From Clostridia bacterium (lineage in GTDB: Bacteria > Bacillota > Clostridia > Christensenellales > UBA1242), in contig CAAGAO010000013.1 in the NCBI GenBank assembly GCA_900767835.1, positions 1-64,000 of the forward strand: a stretch of DNA of 64,000 bases. Direction: 5' to 3'. The translations under genes were made by a program, and so were the position numbers. Below the pieces are notes generated by a model. The model had not been told where the DNA came from. It searched no databases and was given only the letters and a program-made list of their open reading frames with translations. Every line of letters starts with the position of its first letter. The stretch's first letter is position 1. This document shows positions 32,101-39,751 of this stretch, piece by piece.

Positions 32101-32437
32101 ATTCTACTATATTGAAGTAGATAATAAGCAATACTATAATCCTGACAAGTTTGTTTGGTATAAAACAGAAGACTTATATAGTAATGATTTTAACGAAAAA
32201 ATTGGGGAAGGTTTTGAACTAAACAACTATAAATTTAATTCCGATTGCAAGGTTTGTGTTAAATATCTAGAAAACAAAGATTCAACTGATGGCTTAGTTT
32301 CAAACATTATTAATATTAGAGTTGATAACTATGTTGATGAAACTACCTTATTTGCAATTATTATAAGTGCAAGTGTTGTCGCTTTGATTGCTATTGGTGT
32401 AATTGTTAGTAGAATAAAATATAAAAATTTCTTTTAA
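29198..32437 (+). CDS. Surface SGNH hydrolase with five InlB-type B-repeats
   Basis: 1079 residues from the ATG at 29198, chosen for GAGG at 29188; an in-frame ATG at 29186 is an alternative. The signal peptide ends SAYA near residue 30. The SGNH/GDSL esterase domain follows: FGDS with catalytic Ser43, GANN (block III) near 150 and DPHPTYEGH (block V, Asp and His) near 364. Five repeats of about 70 residues of the Listeria-Bacteroides/InlB B type (pattern GW-x-D ... LYAKW) span about 485-870. A Lys-rich tail with one membrane helix (about 1045-1070) anchors it. It probably deacylates a cell-wall or host glycan; the substrate is unknown. Confidence 0.85.
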   Translation: MFKKFLITITLSLAIIASCLVCPKNISAYAQQGNITYVAFGDSIAEGYAINMKTKTDSEELIGGYRKTYVSVDNCYVDLINKELSKTYNTSTYNYAYSGDTCQDLINYIGEFYDYDNNAVKNGEKVSESYPALTNAQIYNSVKNANIITICIGANNVLGGAFKLMSGFLGLTTPAVTRAEMEAQLKIQILGSEEQNIKGLKAEFAELLNILDRLNPNAYIYFTNVYNPYKVLIGDSSLLDMLKIFKPNFTQANLNIISKVADIAIGGGVDSAGEKFTGINNVIKEAIDTYNNNHADEKFKYVQTKEAFDLKYSASNKLEYNKYVNTRLEELTFNKVSEDTNIDLNDLNKSAEYIGFNYFDPHPTYEGHKLILQAHKSVGLKAYAPEIVDYGLQTKINNADILENYTLNKNDSLSINSVCNNTDYEYTYSYVIKNAQNEEVKIYSNNAFIINYTDLPFANSYKIYATITAQKDGETFVVCQDKLITEFLVAEPQKYTVNFVTNYEAVLNNQIIYEDEEINEPILVRENYNLIGWYTDAEFNIKWDFNNKVTGDMTLYAKWGKLTYSVRFEYNGGFVEGQTFGEIEVLKGNKISKPTQNQTPTKNKYEFLGWFDSLESTDAFDFNTVITGDMILYAKWEKVYFDIIFNYNGGKVGSDEYLLSEGKKGDFISEPTGTSVPVLEDYELTGWYKESTCENKWDFSIDKITRETTLYAGWRRNVFYVTLNYNGAVFNGNSQRVVKVKENTKMEEPLDEKADNYKNFNKSGYIFVYWYLDDENVAFTFPADITADIELKACWKEAITIGLRNDNDNVSYLLLKGTTVAEFKNIYKPKKTGTTFLGWYKDSGLKYELVDNVVLENNQIIFAKWVSLICQNRDKLVQSFSPITKLVKWYVDAKDGSKLVWKVNGETALETEVVGDNGYTYSYAPKAVGDYKIDCEVDGVLISGDTVSISYSIPKEITVTLLKVSDKKFYYIEVDNKQYYNPDKFVWYKTEDLYSNDFNEKIGEGFELNNYKFNSDCKVCVKYLENKDSTDGLVSNIINIRVDNYVDETTLFAIIISASVVALIAIGVIVSRIKYKNFF

Positions 32438-32813
32438 TTAATAATGTTGATAAGTAGCAGATTGTCTTTACTATAACTTGTTAAAATGATTATATAGGGA
32501 TAATATTTATATAGTTTGTTATGTTTTGATAATATATTCAATTTAAACCTCAACCGTTTGGAGATTTCCGAACGGTTGAGGTTTTTGGTGGTATTTATGA
32601 GGTTTTGAAAATTTGTTTGTTAAGTAGAAAAGTGATTAATTATAAATAAATTAAAAGTTGACTAAATGTAAGAAAGTTTAAGTTTTGTGTTTAATGTTGT
32701 GTTTTAAATATAGACAGAATGTTTTGGTGTTTAAAACAGTAAATGTTAAAATTAAATAATATTAACAAATATTAGCAAATATTCATATTACAAAATGAAA
32801 GAGGTATAAAAAT
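32438..32813. other. Intergenic region before asd
   Basis: It contains the terminator at 32545-32586. No lysine riboswitch, T-box or clear promoter was found in the remaining AT-rich sequence before asd. Confidence 0.5.
32545..32586 (+). terminator. Rho-independent terminator
   Basis: AAACCTCAACCGTT (32545-32558) pairs perfectly with AACGGTTGAGGTTT (32571-32584) followed by T residues. Confidence 0.9.
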
Positions 32814-33782
32814 ATGAAAATTGCAATTATAGGTGCAACTGGGTTGGTTGGTAGAAAAGTTTTAGATTTATTATACGAAAAAGATATATGTACATATAAA
32901 GATTTGACCTTATTTGCATCTAAGAAAAGTGCTGGAATGTGTTTAAAATACGGGAATGACAAGGTTATAGTTAAAGAGTTGAATTGTGAGAATATAGAAA
33001 AATATGATTATGCAATTTTTTGTGCTGGTGGGCGTGTGAGTAAGGAGTTTGTTAAATTCTTTATGAATAAATGCTCATATATTATTGATAATTCTTCTGC
33101 TTTTAGAAGGAAAAAGAATGTTCCTTTGGTTGTTCCAGAAATAAATTTTTGTGACATAGGAAATAAAAAACTAATTGCAAATCCTAACTGTTCCACTATT
33201 GGTGCAAGTTTGCCAATATTTGCCCTTTCAAAGAAATATGAAATAAAAAGAATTGTTGTGTCAACATATCAAGCGGTAAGCGGTGCTGGTAAAATGGCTA
33301 TAGACGATTTACAAAACAATACAACAAACAAATTGAATTATCAAATAGCAAATAACCTTATTCCGCAAATAGACAGGGCTTTAAAAGATAGTTATACTTA
33401 TGAGGAAGATAAAATGCGTTATGAATTACAAAAAATTTTGCATAAAAAAATCAACATAACAACAACTTGCGTTAGAGTACCTATTATAAATTGTCATAGC
33501 GAATCTATAAATATAGAGTTTAACAAAACTCCAAATTTAAAAACTGTAAAAAAACTATTAAACAATATGCCGGGAATAACTTTAGTTGATAATTTGGCTA
33601 AAAGTATATATCCAATGCCCAAATTAGCAAATAATAACGAAGATGTTTTGGTTGGTAGAGTAAGGAGAGATACTTCAAACCATAAAGCGATAAATTTATT
33701 CATATCTTTTGATAATATTTTAAAAGGTGCCAGTTTAAATGCTGTGCAGATTTTGCAAAATTTGATAGCATTAAAAAAATAA
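32814..33782 (+). CDS. asd: Aspartate-semialdehyde dehydrogenase
   Basis: 322 residues. It makes L-aspartate semialdehyde for lysine/diaminopimelate, threonine and methionine synthesis. The N-terminal NADP site is IIGATGLVGRKV (5-16). The catalytic Cys126 is in NPNCSTIGA, followed by the substrate region YQAVSGAGKMAIDDL and the conserved RVP and HSE motifs (VRVPIINCHSES). AGAGG lies before the ATG. It stands alone, away from dapA or lysC. The protein is slightly short of the usual 330-340 residues but complete. Confidence 0.95.
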   Translation: MKIAIIGATGLVGRKVLDLLYEKDICTYKDLTLFASKKSAGMCLKYGNDKVIVKELNCENIEKYDYAIFCAGGRVSKEFVKFFMNKCSYIIDNSSAFRRKKNVPLVVPEINFCDIGNKKLIANPNCSTIGASLPIFALSKKYEIKRIVVSTYQAVSGAGKMAIDDLQNNTTNKLNYQIANNLIPQIDRALKDSYTYEEDKMRYELQKILHKKINITTTCVRVPIINCHSESINIEFNKTPNLKTVKKLLNNMPGITLVDNLAKSIYPMPKLANNNEDVLVGRVRRDTSNHKAINLFISFDNILKGASLNAVQILQNLIALKK

Positions 33783-33794
33783 GTTAAAAATACT

Positions 33795-33823
33795 TTGCAA
33801 AATATTTTTCATTGTGTTACAAT
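33795..33823 (+). promoter_or_regulatory. Promoter
   Basis: TTGCAA (33795-33800), a 17-nt spacer and TACAAT (33818-33823), the same hexamers as at 25906. It starts 12 bases after the asd stop. Confidence 0.6.
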
Positions 33824-33852
33824 CATTAAGATTTTATAAATGGGAGTATACA

Positions 33853-34356
33853 ATGATTAGAGTAAAAAACGAAATTACCGAAAAAGATATAAACGGCAAT
33901 GTAAATTCGCAATTAATTAAACCTATGGCTATAAGATTTTTAATTGGTTTAATTGTGTTGGCAGGTGGTGTTACGCTTGTTTGTTTAAATATTGTTAAAT
34001 GGTTGGGCATTATCCTTATAGTTTTGGGTGGACTATTTGATTTGCTTATAATTGTAATGTATTTTATTGTTAGGAATAGTGCAATAAAACAAAACAACTT
34101 TGGGGATAAAAAAATTGAATATGAATATCGTTTTGACCCTCGTTTTTTTAGTGTTACAGTTTACATTAAAGGCAAAAAACAAGGATTAATGAATTTAAAT
34201 TATCAAGACATTAAAAAATACAGAGAAACAAAAGATAAATTTTACATTTATTTAAATAATAATCAAACATTAATTGTCGCAAAAAATTTGCGTTATGCAG
34301 AAGGTTCGCCAGAGGCACTGCATAAAATCTTAAAAGATAGAGTCGGTAAAAAATAA
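33853..34356 (+). CDS. YcxB-like two-helix membrane protein
   Basis: 167 residues from the ATG at 33853, which has GGGAG upstream. Two membrane helices (about 28-48 and 50-72) are followed by a cytoplasmic beta-rich domain (FFSVTVYIKGKKQGLMNLNYQDIKKYRETKDKFYIYL) with the layout of the YcxB-like/PH-like domain: strands, then an aromatic-rich end and a final helix. The function of this family is not established. It has its own promoter and terminator. Confidence 0.65.
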   Translation: MIRVKNEITEKDINGNVNSQLIKPMAIRFLIGLIVLAGGVTLVCLNIVKWLGIILIVLGGLFDLLIIVMYFIVRNSAIKQNNFGDKKIEYEYRFDPRFFSVTVYIKGKKQGLMNLNYQDIKKYRETKDKFYIYLNNNQTLIVAKNLRYAEGSPEALHKILKDRVGKK

Positions 34357-34372
34357 TAAAGAAATGTTTATT

Positions 34373-34408
34373 AAAAAATAGTCTAGTTTTTGCTAGGCTG
34401 TTTTTTTT
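34373..34408 (+). terminator. Rho-independent terminator
   Basis: AATAGTCTAG pairs with CTAGGCTGTT (G-U pairs) around a short T-rich loop, followed by eight T. Confidence 0.75.
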
Positions 34409-34534
34409 GTTTGTTTTAATTTCTAAGTATTTTAAATAATTTAAAATTAGTTAAATTTTTTAATAATTATTTAATTATTTTAAATTAAATTTTAATTAAA
34501 TAAATAATTAATTTTATAAAAATATAAAAATAAG

Positions 34535-34563
34535 TTGTTAAATATATTATTTTGCGGTAAAAT
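34535..34563 (+). promoter_or_regulatory. Promoter of lipoprotein gene
   Basis: TTGTTA (34535-34540), a 17-nt spacer and TAAAAT (34558-34563), with a 20-nt leader carrying AAAGGAG. Confidence 0.55.
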
Positions 34564-34589
34564 AAAGATAAAAGAATAAAGGAGTATTT

Positions 34590-35624
34590 ATGAAAAAATA
34601 CAAAATTTGTTTTCTATTTTTACTTTGTGCAACTTTGCTTTTTGCTGGTTGTTCGGGAGATAAATTTTTAAAAACAAAAAATACAGATGTAGACTTGTCA
34701 ACATTTTTTAATAATTACACCTCAAGTTTAAAAGTTTTTGATGGTGTTGATAAATCTGAAGCTGTTTTGGTTAGTGAAGCGGAGAGAATAGCATACACAA
34801 ATTATATCAATCCATATATGGCGGTTTTGCCTGAAGAAAGATGTATAATCTCGGCTGTAGATTATTTTTGTGCAATAAATCAAGAGGGTGGAGAGTTGCG
34901 TATAGACACCAAAACAAGAACAAAACTATATGAATACAACACAGTTTTTAAACAAGAGTTGGTTTTGCAGGCAAAAACTCAAACACTTGCCGAAAATGCA
35001 TCACAAATTAAAGTTGTGATTTTAGTTGAAAGTACAAAAAATGATTCGCAAATAAATGTGTGGTTATTCTATAAAACTAAGACTCAAAACTACAATGTTG
35101 CAACTTTAATTGAGCAAAAAAATGACGCTCATTTTACTTGTGTTTTTACATTAAATAAATATATTAAGCAAACCAACGAATGTACTTTTACATATGCCAA
35201 AAATGGCGGAAAGGCAAGCAATGAAACAAAAGTTGCATTTAACGAATCTAAAGGTTGCGTGAATTATGAAATTAACACATCTTTAACAAATAGCGAAAAG
35301 GAAGTTGATTTTAAATTTAATAAGAGTTTATATAAATATTCTAATACAGCGGTTGGTGTAAGAGGGCTGGTTAGTTTTAACAATAGCAGTAAAACCGATA
35401 AATATATATACGAGCAATTATCAAAAGATTTTTACAATAGATTAAAACTTGGAACTGTTAAAGACGAGGCAAGCATTTTAAGTATGGAAACAATGAAGGA
35501 AGATGCACTTGCAAAATCAAACCAAAGTGACTCAGTCGGCTTTGAATTGACATATAATACACAACAAGAAAATGTAGACCAAGAGAATAAAATAACATAC
35601 ATAAAATATGGTACTGGTAATTAA
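34590..35624 (+). CDS. Lipoprotein of unknown function
   Basis: 344 residues with AAAGGAG before the ATG. A classical lipoprotein signal peptide (MKKYKICFLFLLCATLLFAGC) gives lipidated Cys21. The mature part is polar, mixed beta and helix, Thr/Lys/Asn-rich, with no motif I recognise. Possible roles are surface binding or wall-associated scaffolding. It is 98 bases upstream of helD on the same strand without a visible terminator, so partial cotranscription is possible but no functional link is implied. Confidence 0.7.
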   Translation: MKKYKICFLFLLCATLLFAGCSGDKFLKTKNTDVDLSTFFNNYTSSLKVFDGVDKSEAVLVSEAERIAYTNYINPYMAVLPEERCIISAVDYFCAINQEGGELRIDTKTRTKLYEYNTVFKQELVLQAKTQTLAENASQIKVVILVESTKNDSQINVWLFYKTKTQNYNVATLIEQKNDAHFTCVFTLNKYIKQTNECTFTYAKNGGKASNETKVAFNESKGCVNYEINTSLTNSEKEVDFKFNKSLYKYSNTAVGVRGLVSFNNSSKTDKYIYEQLSKDFYNRLKLGTVKDEASILSMETMKEDALAKSNQSDSVGFELTYNTQQENVDQENKITYIKYGTGN

Positions 35625-35722
35625 AATTTAAGAAAAAAATACAAAAACTAAGGCAAAATTTCATTTTTAGATGTAAAAACAAGCATTTTTTATGGAATTT
35701 TGTTTTTTAAAGAGAAGAATAA

Positions 35723-37705
35723 ATGGATAAGACACAATTAGATTTAGAAAATAAATATTTAAAAAAAGTATTAAAAGAACTTAAAAAGCAAAAAGATAAA
35801 ACTATGTTACAAATAGATGGATTAGAAAAGCAGAAAAAAGATTTGTCTAAACAATACTCTGAAGATTATTACACTATGGACGATGAGGAGGCTTTAACTG
35901 AAGGGGATAGGCTTGCTGAGTTTGATAACATAATTAACTTTGAGCAAAATAATTTAACGCGTTTATCAAGACAAGAATATTCGCCTTATTTTGGTAGAAT
36001 TGATTTTAAACAAGGAAATAAAGAAGATATTTATTATATTGGCGTTCATAACTTGGTTCAAGATGGTGCCGATTTGCCACTTGTGTGTGATTGGCGCGCT
36101 CCAGTTTCGTCATTATTTTATGACTACGAAACCGGTGATGCAAGTTTTAATGCTCCAGATGGAACTGTTAATGGGGAAATAACTTTAAAAAGACAATACG
36201 AAATTAAAAATGGTGAACTTTTGCATACTTTTGACAGTGCTTTAACCATAGGCGATGAAATATTAAAAGATGTTTTGTCTCAAAATACTACAAGCAAAAT
36301 GAAAACAATAGTAAGCACAATTCAAAAAGAACAAAACAAGATAATTAGAGCAAATATGAATAGAAGTATGCTTGTCCAAGGTGTCGCTGGGTCGGGTAAA
36401 ACATCAATTGCTCTTCATAGAATTGCATACCTTTTGTATCAAAATAAAAATACTCTAAAGGCGGAAGATGTCTTGATTTTATCACCAAATAAGTTGTTTT
36501 CTGAGTATATTTCCGAAGTTTTGCCAGAACTTGGCGAGGAAAACATATCTCAAATGTCGCTTTATAGGTTGGCTCAAGATGAATTAAAGTATTTGAATAT
36601 TGATATAGAAAAAAGAGAGGATAACTTAGAAGAAGTGGTTAGGTCTAGAAGTAGACTGAACGAAGTTACATATAAAAACACCTATGAGTTTTATGAAAGT
36701 TTGGAAAAATTTTGTCACGATTTTTTTAATATGTCGTTTAAACCATACGATTTGAAATTTGGCACTTTAACCATAAAAGCGGAAGAAATGCAAAATTTGT
36801 ATAGCAAAACATATCAAAGTAAAACTCCAGCGGTTAGAGTTGAGTGGTTGGTTGATTACATTGTTGATAGACTTAACATAACCAAAAATGTTGATGAAAT
36901 ATCTAAAAAAATTAAAACCTTAATATATCCATTTTTTAAGCAAACAAATGTTGTAAACATCTATGCCGAATTTTTACAAAATATTGGATTAAAGTTTAGT
37001 TTAAATTCAAAAGACCAAATAAGATATGACGATATAGGGGCAATCTTATACATATCAAATTATTTCTTTGGGCTTAACAAATATAAAGAAGTTAAATATC
37101 TAATTATTGACGAAATGCAAGATTATTCATTTGCAACCTATTCGGTAATTAATTCTATTTTTGATTGCAATAAAACAGTACTTGGAGATATTAATCAATG
37201 CTTGGAAAAAATTATGTCAAAGCACGATTTAAAACTTCTAGAACAAATGTTAAATGCTGATTATATAGAACTTACTAAAGCATATAGAAGCACTTTTGAA
37301 ATTACTAGTTTTGCAAACAAAATAAAAAATACTGGTTGTGAATGTTTTGATCGTCATGGAGAAAAACCTTTAATTATTGATAATAAAGACTATAACAAAG
37401 TTATAGGTAATATTGTTAAAGAAAATTTGGACTATAATTCGATAGCCATTTTAACAAAAACTGCAAGCGAGGCAAAAGAGTTATACGAGCAGTTAAGTAG
37501 TGTGGAGGACTTGTCGTTAAATATAGACTATGATGAGCAAATTTCAAAAGTTTGCATTATGCCAACATATATGGCAAAAGGACTAGAATTTGATATGGTC
37601 ATAATTCCAAATTACAATAAAGAGAACTATTCAACAAGTTTAGATTTTAATATGCTTTATGTGTCTGTGACAAGAGCCTTGCATAAATTGTACTTGCTAA
37701 AATAG
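35723..37705 (+). CDS. helD: HelD-family UvrD-like RNA polymerase-recycling ATPase
   Basis: 660 residues. The coiled N-terminal arm (about 1-60) is followed by the HelD-specific segment YFGRIDF ... WRAPVSSLFYDYETGDA. Walker A is VAGSGKTS near residue 221. Superfamily-1 helicase motifs follow: YLIIDEMQDYS (motif II, near 463), KAYRST, and the C-terminal AKGLEFDMVIIPN and YVSVTRAL. In Gram-positives HelD binds RNA polymerase and removes stalled complexes with ATP. This one is shorter than B. subtilis HelD (about 774), with a reduced middle. A weak AGAGAAG precedes the ATG. Confidence 0.9.
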   Translation: MDKTQLDLENKYLKKVLKELKKQKDKTMLQIDGLEKQKKDLSKQYSEDYYTMDDEEALTEGDRLAEFDNIINFEQNNLTRLSRQEYSPYFGRIDFKQGNKEDIYYIGVHNLVQDGADLPLVCDWRAPVSSLFYDYETGDASFNAPDGTVNGEITLKRQYEIKNGELLHTFDSALTIGDEILKDVLSQNTTSKMKTIVSTIQKEQNKIIRANMNRSMLVQGVAGSGKTSIALHRIAYLLYQNKNTLKAEDVLILSPNKLFSEYISEVLPELGEENISQMSLYRLAQDELKYLNIDIEKREDNLEEVVRSRSRLNEVTYKNTYEFYESLEKFCHDFFNMSFKPYDLKFGTLTIKAEEMQNLYSKTYQSKTPAVRVEWLVDYIVDRLNITKNVDEISKKIKTLIYPFFKQTNVVNIYAEFLQNIGLKFSLNSKDQIRYDDIGAILYISNYFFGLNKYKEVKYLIIDEMQDYSFATYSVINSIFDCNKTVLGDINQCLEKIMSKHDLKLLEQMLNADYIELTKAYRSTFEITSFANKIKNTGCECFDRHGEKPLIIDNKDYNKVIGNIVKENLDYNSIAILTKTASEAKELYEQLSSVEDLSLNIDYDEQISKVCIMPTYMAKGLEFDMVIIPNYNKENYSTSLDFNMLYVSVTRALHKLYLLK

Positions 37706-37928
37706 AGTATAAATATATAATTAAAAAAATACTTTTGGGTGTGATGATTATTGCAAAATTTTTAATTGCTTTTATATAAAACACCAGTAAAACACTTATA
37801 ATCAAAACATTAAGAGAAGTTTTGTCTTTTAGATAAGCAGGAGTAACACAAACCAAGAAAAGAGTTTTGTTTGTCGCCTTAATTTTTAATCACTTATAAT
37901 CTATTTAGTTTTTTTACAATATTGTTTT

Positions 37929-39068
37929 TTACCAAACAACATCGCGTTTTTTGTTAATTCTTTTTACAGATATTGTAAATATAACGGAAAGTACAACAAC
38001 CACACCTAAAATATAAAGAAGAAGTTTTAATGTGCCTGTTGTTCTGGGAGAAACTTCAATTTCGTCAAGAGAGATTAAGTTTGCTCCTTGATATTCAACT
38101 TTTATACTGATTGGTGCAGTACTTGTTGGCTCGTATGAAAAACTTTCGCCTTTGCCTAATTTCTCATTGTTTACATACCAATATATTTTGTCAAAATCTA
38201 AACCATCTTCATTTGCATTGCTAACGGTAAATGTAAAGGCTTCAAGATCAGATTTAGAGTTATTGATAATTGTTTTAACAATTTTATATTTGCTAACATC
38301 GTCAGCAAGTTCGCCAGCGGTTGCTTCAAAATATATAGTTTTAGAAGTAAACAAAATAGAAGATGATTGGGCAGAAGCATATAATTTATAAATGCCAAAA
38401 CCATTTTTACTTGTAATTAATTCGCTTGGTTTTATAATACAGTCGCCATTTTGTACAATCATATTAAATGTATTTGAGTTTGGTGTTTTTAAAAACCAGT
38501 TGATTGTGCAATCTACTTTTGTTTTAGAAAGAATGGCTTTAATGGTGAAGTCGGGGGTTTTGTTGCTTAATACATATGCTCCATTCTCATTTGTTGCAAG
38601 TGTAGTATTTGCTTGGGTTATAATTACTTCGTGATTAGCATCATCAATAATATCAATTGAAAATTTAATATTTTTGCTAATGGTGTCGTTTGAAATTTCT
38701 ACGTTGTAATTTCTTTTGCCTAACATCATAATGCTATTTTGATTTTCAGAATACTCTTTATTTAAAGAATATATTTTTTCTTGACAAACAATCTCATTTG
38801 TTGATTCAAGTTTCCAAACATATTTTAAATTTGTTAAATCTAACTTTGTATCATTATCGTATAAACTTGCCTCAAAAAACAAAGCATCATTTTTTGAATA
38901 ACCAATACTAAAATCAAAAGTGTTGTAATTTGTGCTTGGGTCACAAATCGCATCGGTTGTGATTTTAATGTTATAATTACTATCCGCTTTTACATTTTGC
39001 ATATTAAAAAATGCAAAACTAAAAGAGAAAATTAAGGCAAAAATCATAAAAATATGTAATTTTTTCAT
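37929..39068 (-). CDS. Secreted single-pass surface protein
   Basis: 379 residues. The signal peptide (about 1-28, ending VKA) is followed by about 310 residues of beta-rich, probably Ig-like modules (YVWKLESTNEIV, TINWFLKTP, KIYWYVNNEKLGKGESFSYEPT) and a C-terminal membrane helix (about 347-368) with a basic tail. There are few cysteines and no enzyme motif. AGAGG precedes the ATG. It is divergent from the giant protein gene, and its YWYVNNE-type module resembles the segment after the B-repeats of the SGNH hydrolase, suggesting a shared surface module. Confidence 0.65.
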   Translation of the reverse strand: MKKLHIFMIFALIFSFSFAFFNMQNVKADSNYNIKITTDAICDPSTNYNTFDFSIGYSKNDALFFEASLYDNDTKLDLTNLKYVWKLESTNEIVCQEKIYSLNKEYSENQNSIMMLGKRNYNVEISNDTISKNIKFSIDIIDDANHEVIITQANTTLATNENGAYVLSNKTPDFTIKAILSKTKVDCTINWFLKTPNSNTFNMIVQNGDCIIKPSELITSKNGFGIYKLYASAQSSSILFTSKTIYFEATAGELADDVSKYKIVKTIINNSKSDLEAFTFTVSNANEDGLDFDKIYWYVNNEKLGKGESFSYEPTSTAPISIKVEYQGANLISLDEIEVSPRTTGTLKLLLYILGVVVVLSVIFTISVKRINKKRDVVW

Positions 39069-39751
39069 AAAAACCTCTAATTTTTTAATTTTTCTACAAA
39101 TAGTATACTACATTTTTAAATAATTTAAAAATAATTTTCAATAATATTTTTTAATATTTTTTTGCACTTTTTAAATGTTGATTTATATGTAATGCCGTTT
39201 TTTAAAGATTCGTTTTTTATAATTCAGCAATAGAGAAAACAAAAATAGTTTTTTAAATGGGGGTAATATTTCAATTTTGAATGCGTTGGCAGGTGGAAAT
39301 TGGTTGACAATTTCAAAAATTTTTTACATAAACAAATTTTACCATTTATGAGATAGATATAAGTTCGTTATTAGTGAAAAAAGTAGCAGTTTTTGTTAAG
39401 GTTTGGTTTTGGTTAAATTGCAACAATATTTTTTATACAAATGTAACAATAATGTCACTTTTTTGTTTGCTAAATTTATAATTTTTTGGTATAATTTTGT
39501 GTAATACAAAATTTCGGTTAACAATGTTAAAAATTTTGTCAAAACAATATGGTTTTGTGGGACAAATTATTATTAATATTTTAGTTGTTATAAATTAAAA
39601 ATTTTATAAGTGGTTAAAAATATTTGCTTGTACATTTGGTATAAAAAATAATTAATTTAATCAATTAAAATAGGCGGAAAAATATATTTAATTACACAAT
39701 AAATTTTTGTATTAATTTTTAGTATTTACAAAAAATATTTTGGAGGGGTTT
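39069..39751. other. 683-base divergent intergenic region and long leader
   Basis: It contains the promoter at 39467-39495 and a leader of about 250 bases for the giant gene. No small gene or known riboswitch was recognised. The rest is very AT-rich. Confidence 0.5.
39467..39495 (+). promoter_or_regulatory. Promoter of giant surface protein gene
   Basis: TTGCTA (39467-39472), a 17-nt spacer and a perfect TATAAT (39490-39495) with extended TGG before it. The predicted +1 is near 39502, leaving a 250-base leader. Confidence 0.6.

Noticed and set aside
32438..32813. Possible lysine riboswitch before asd
   Set aside because: The conserved L-box core and its five-helix pattern are not visible; the only strong structure is the terminator of the preceding gene.
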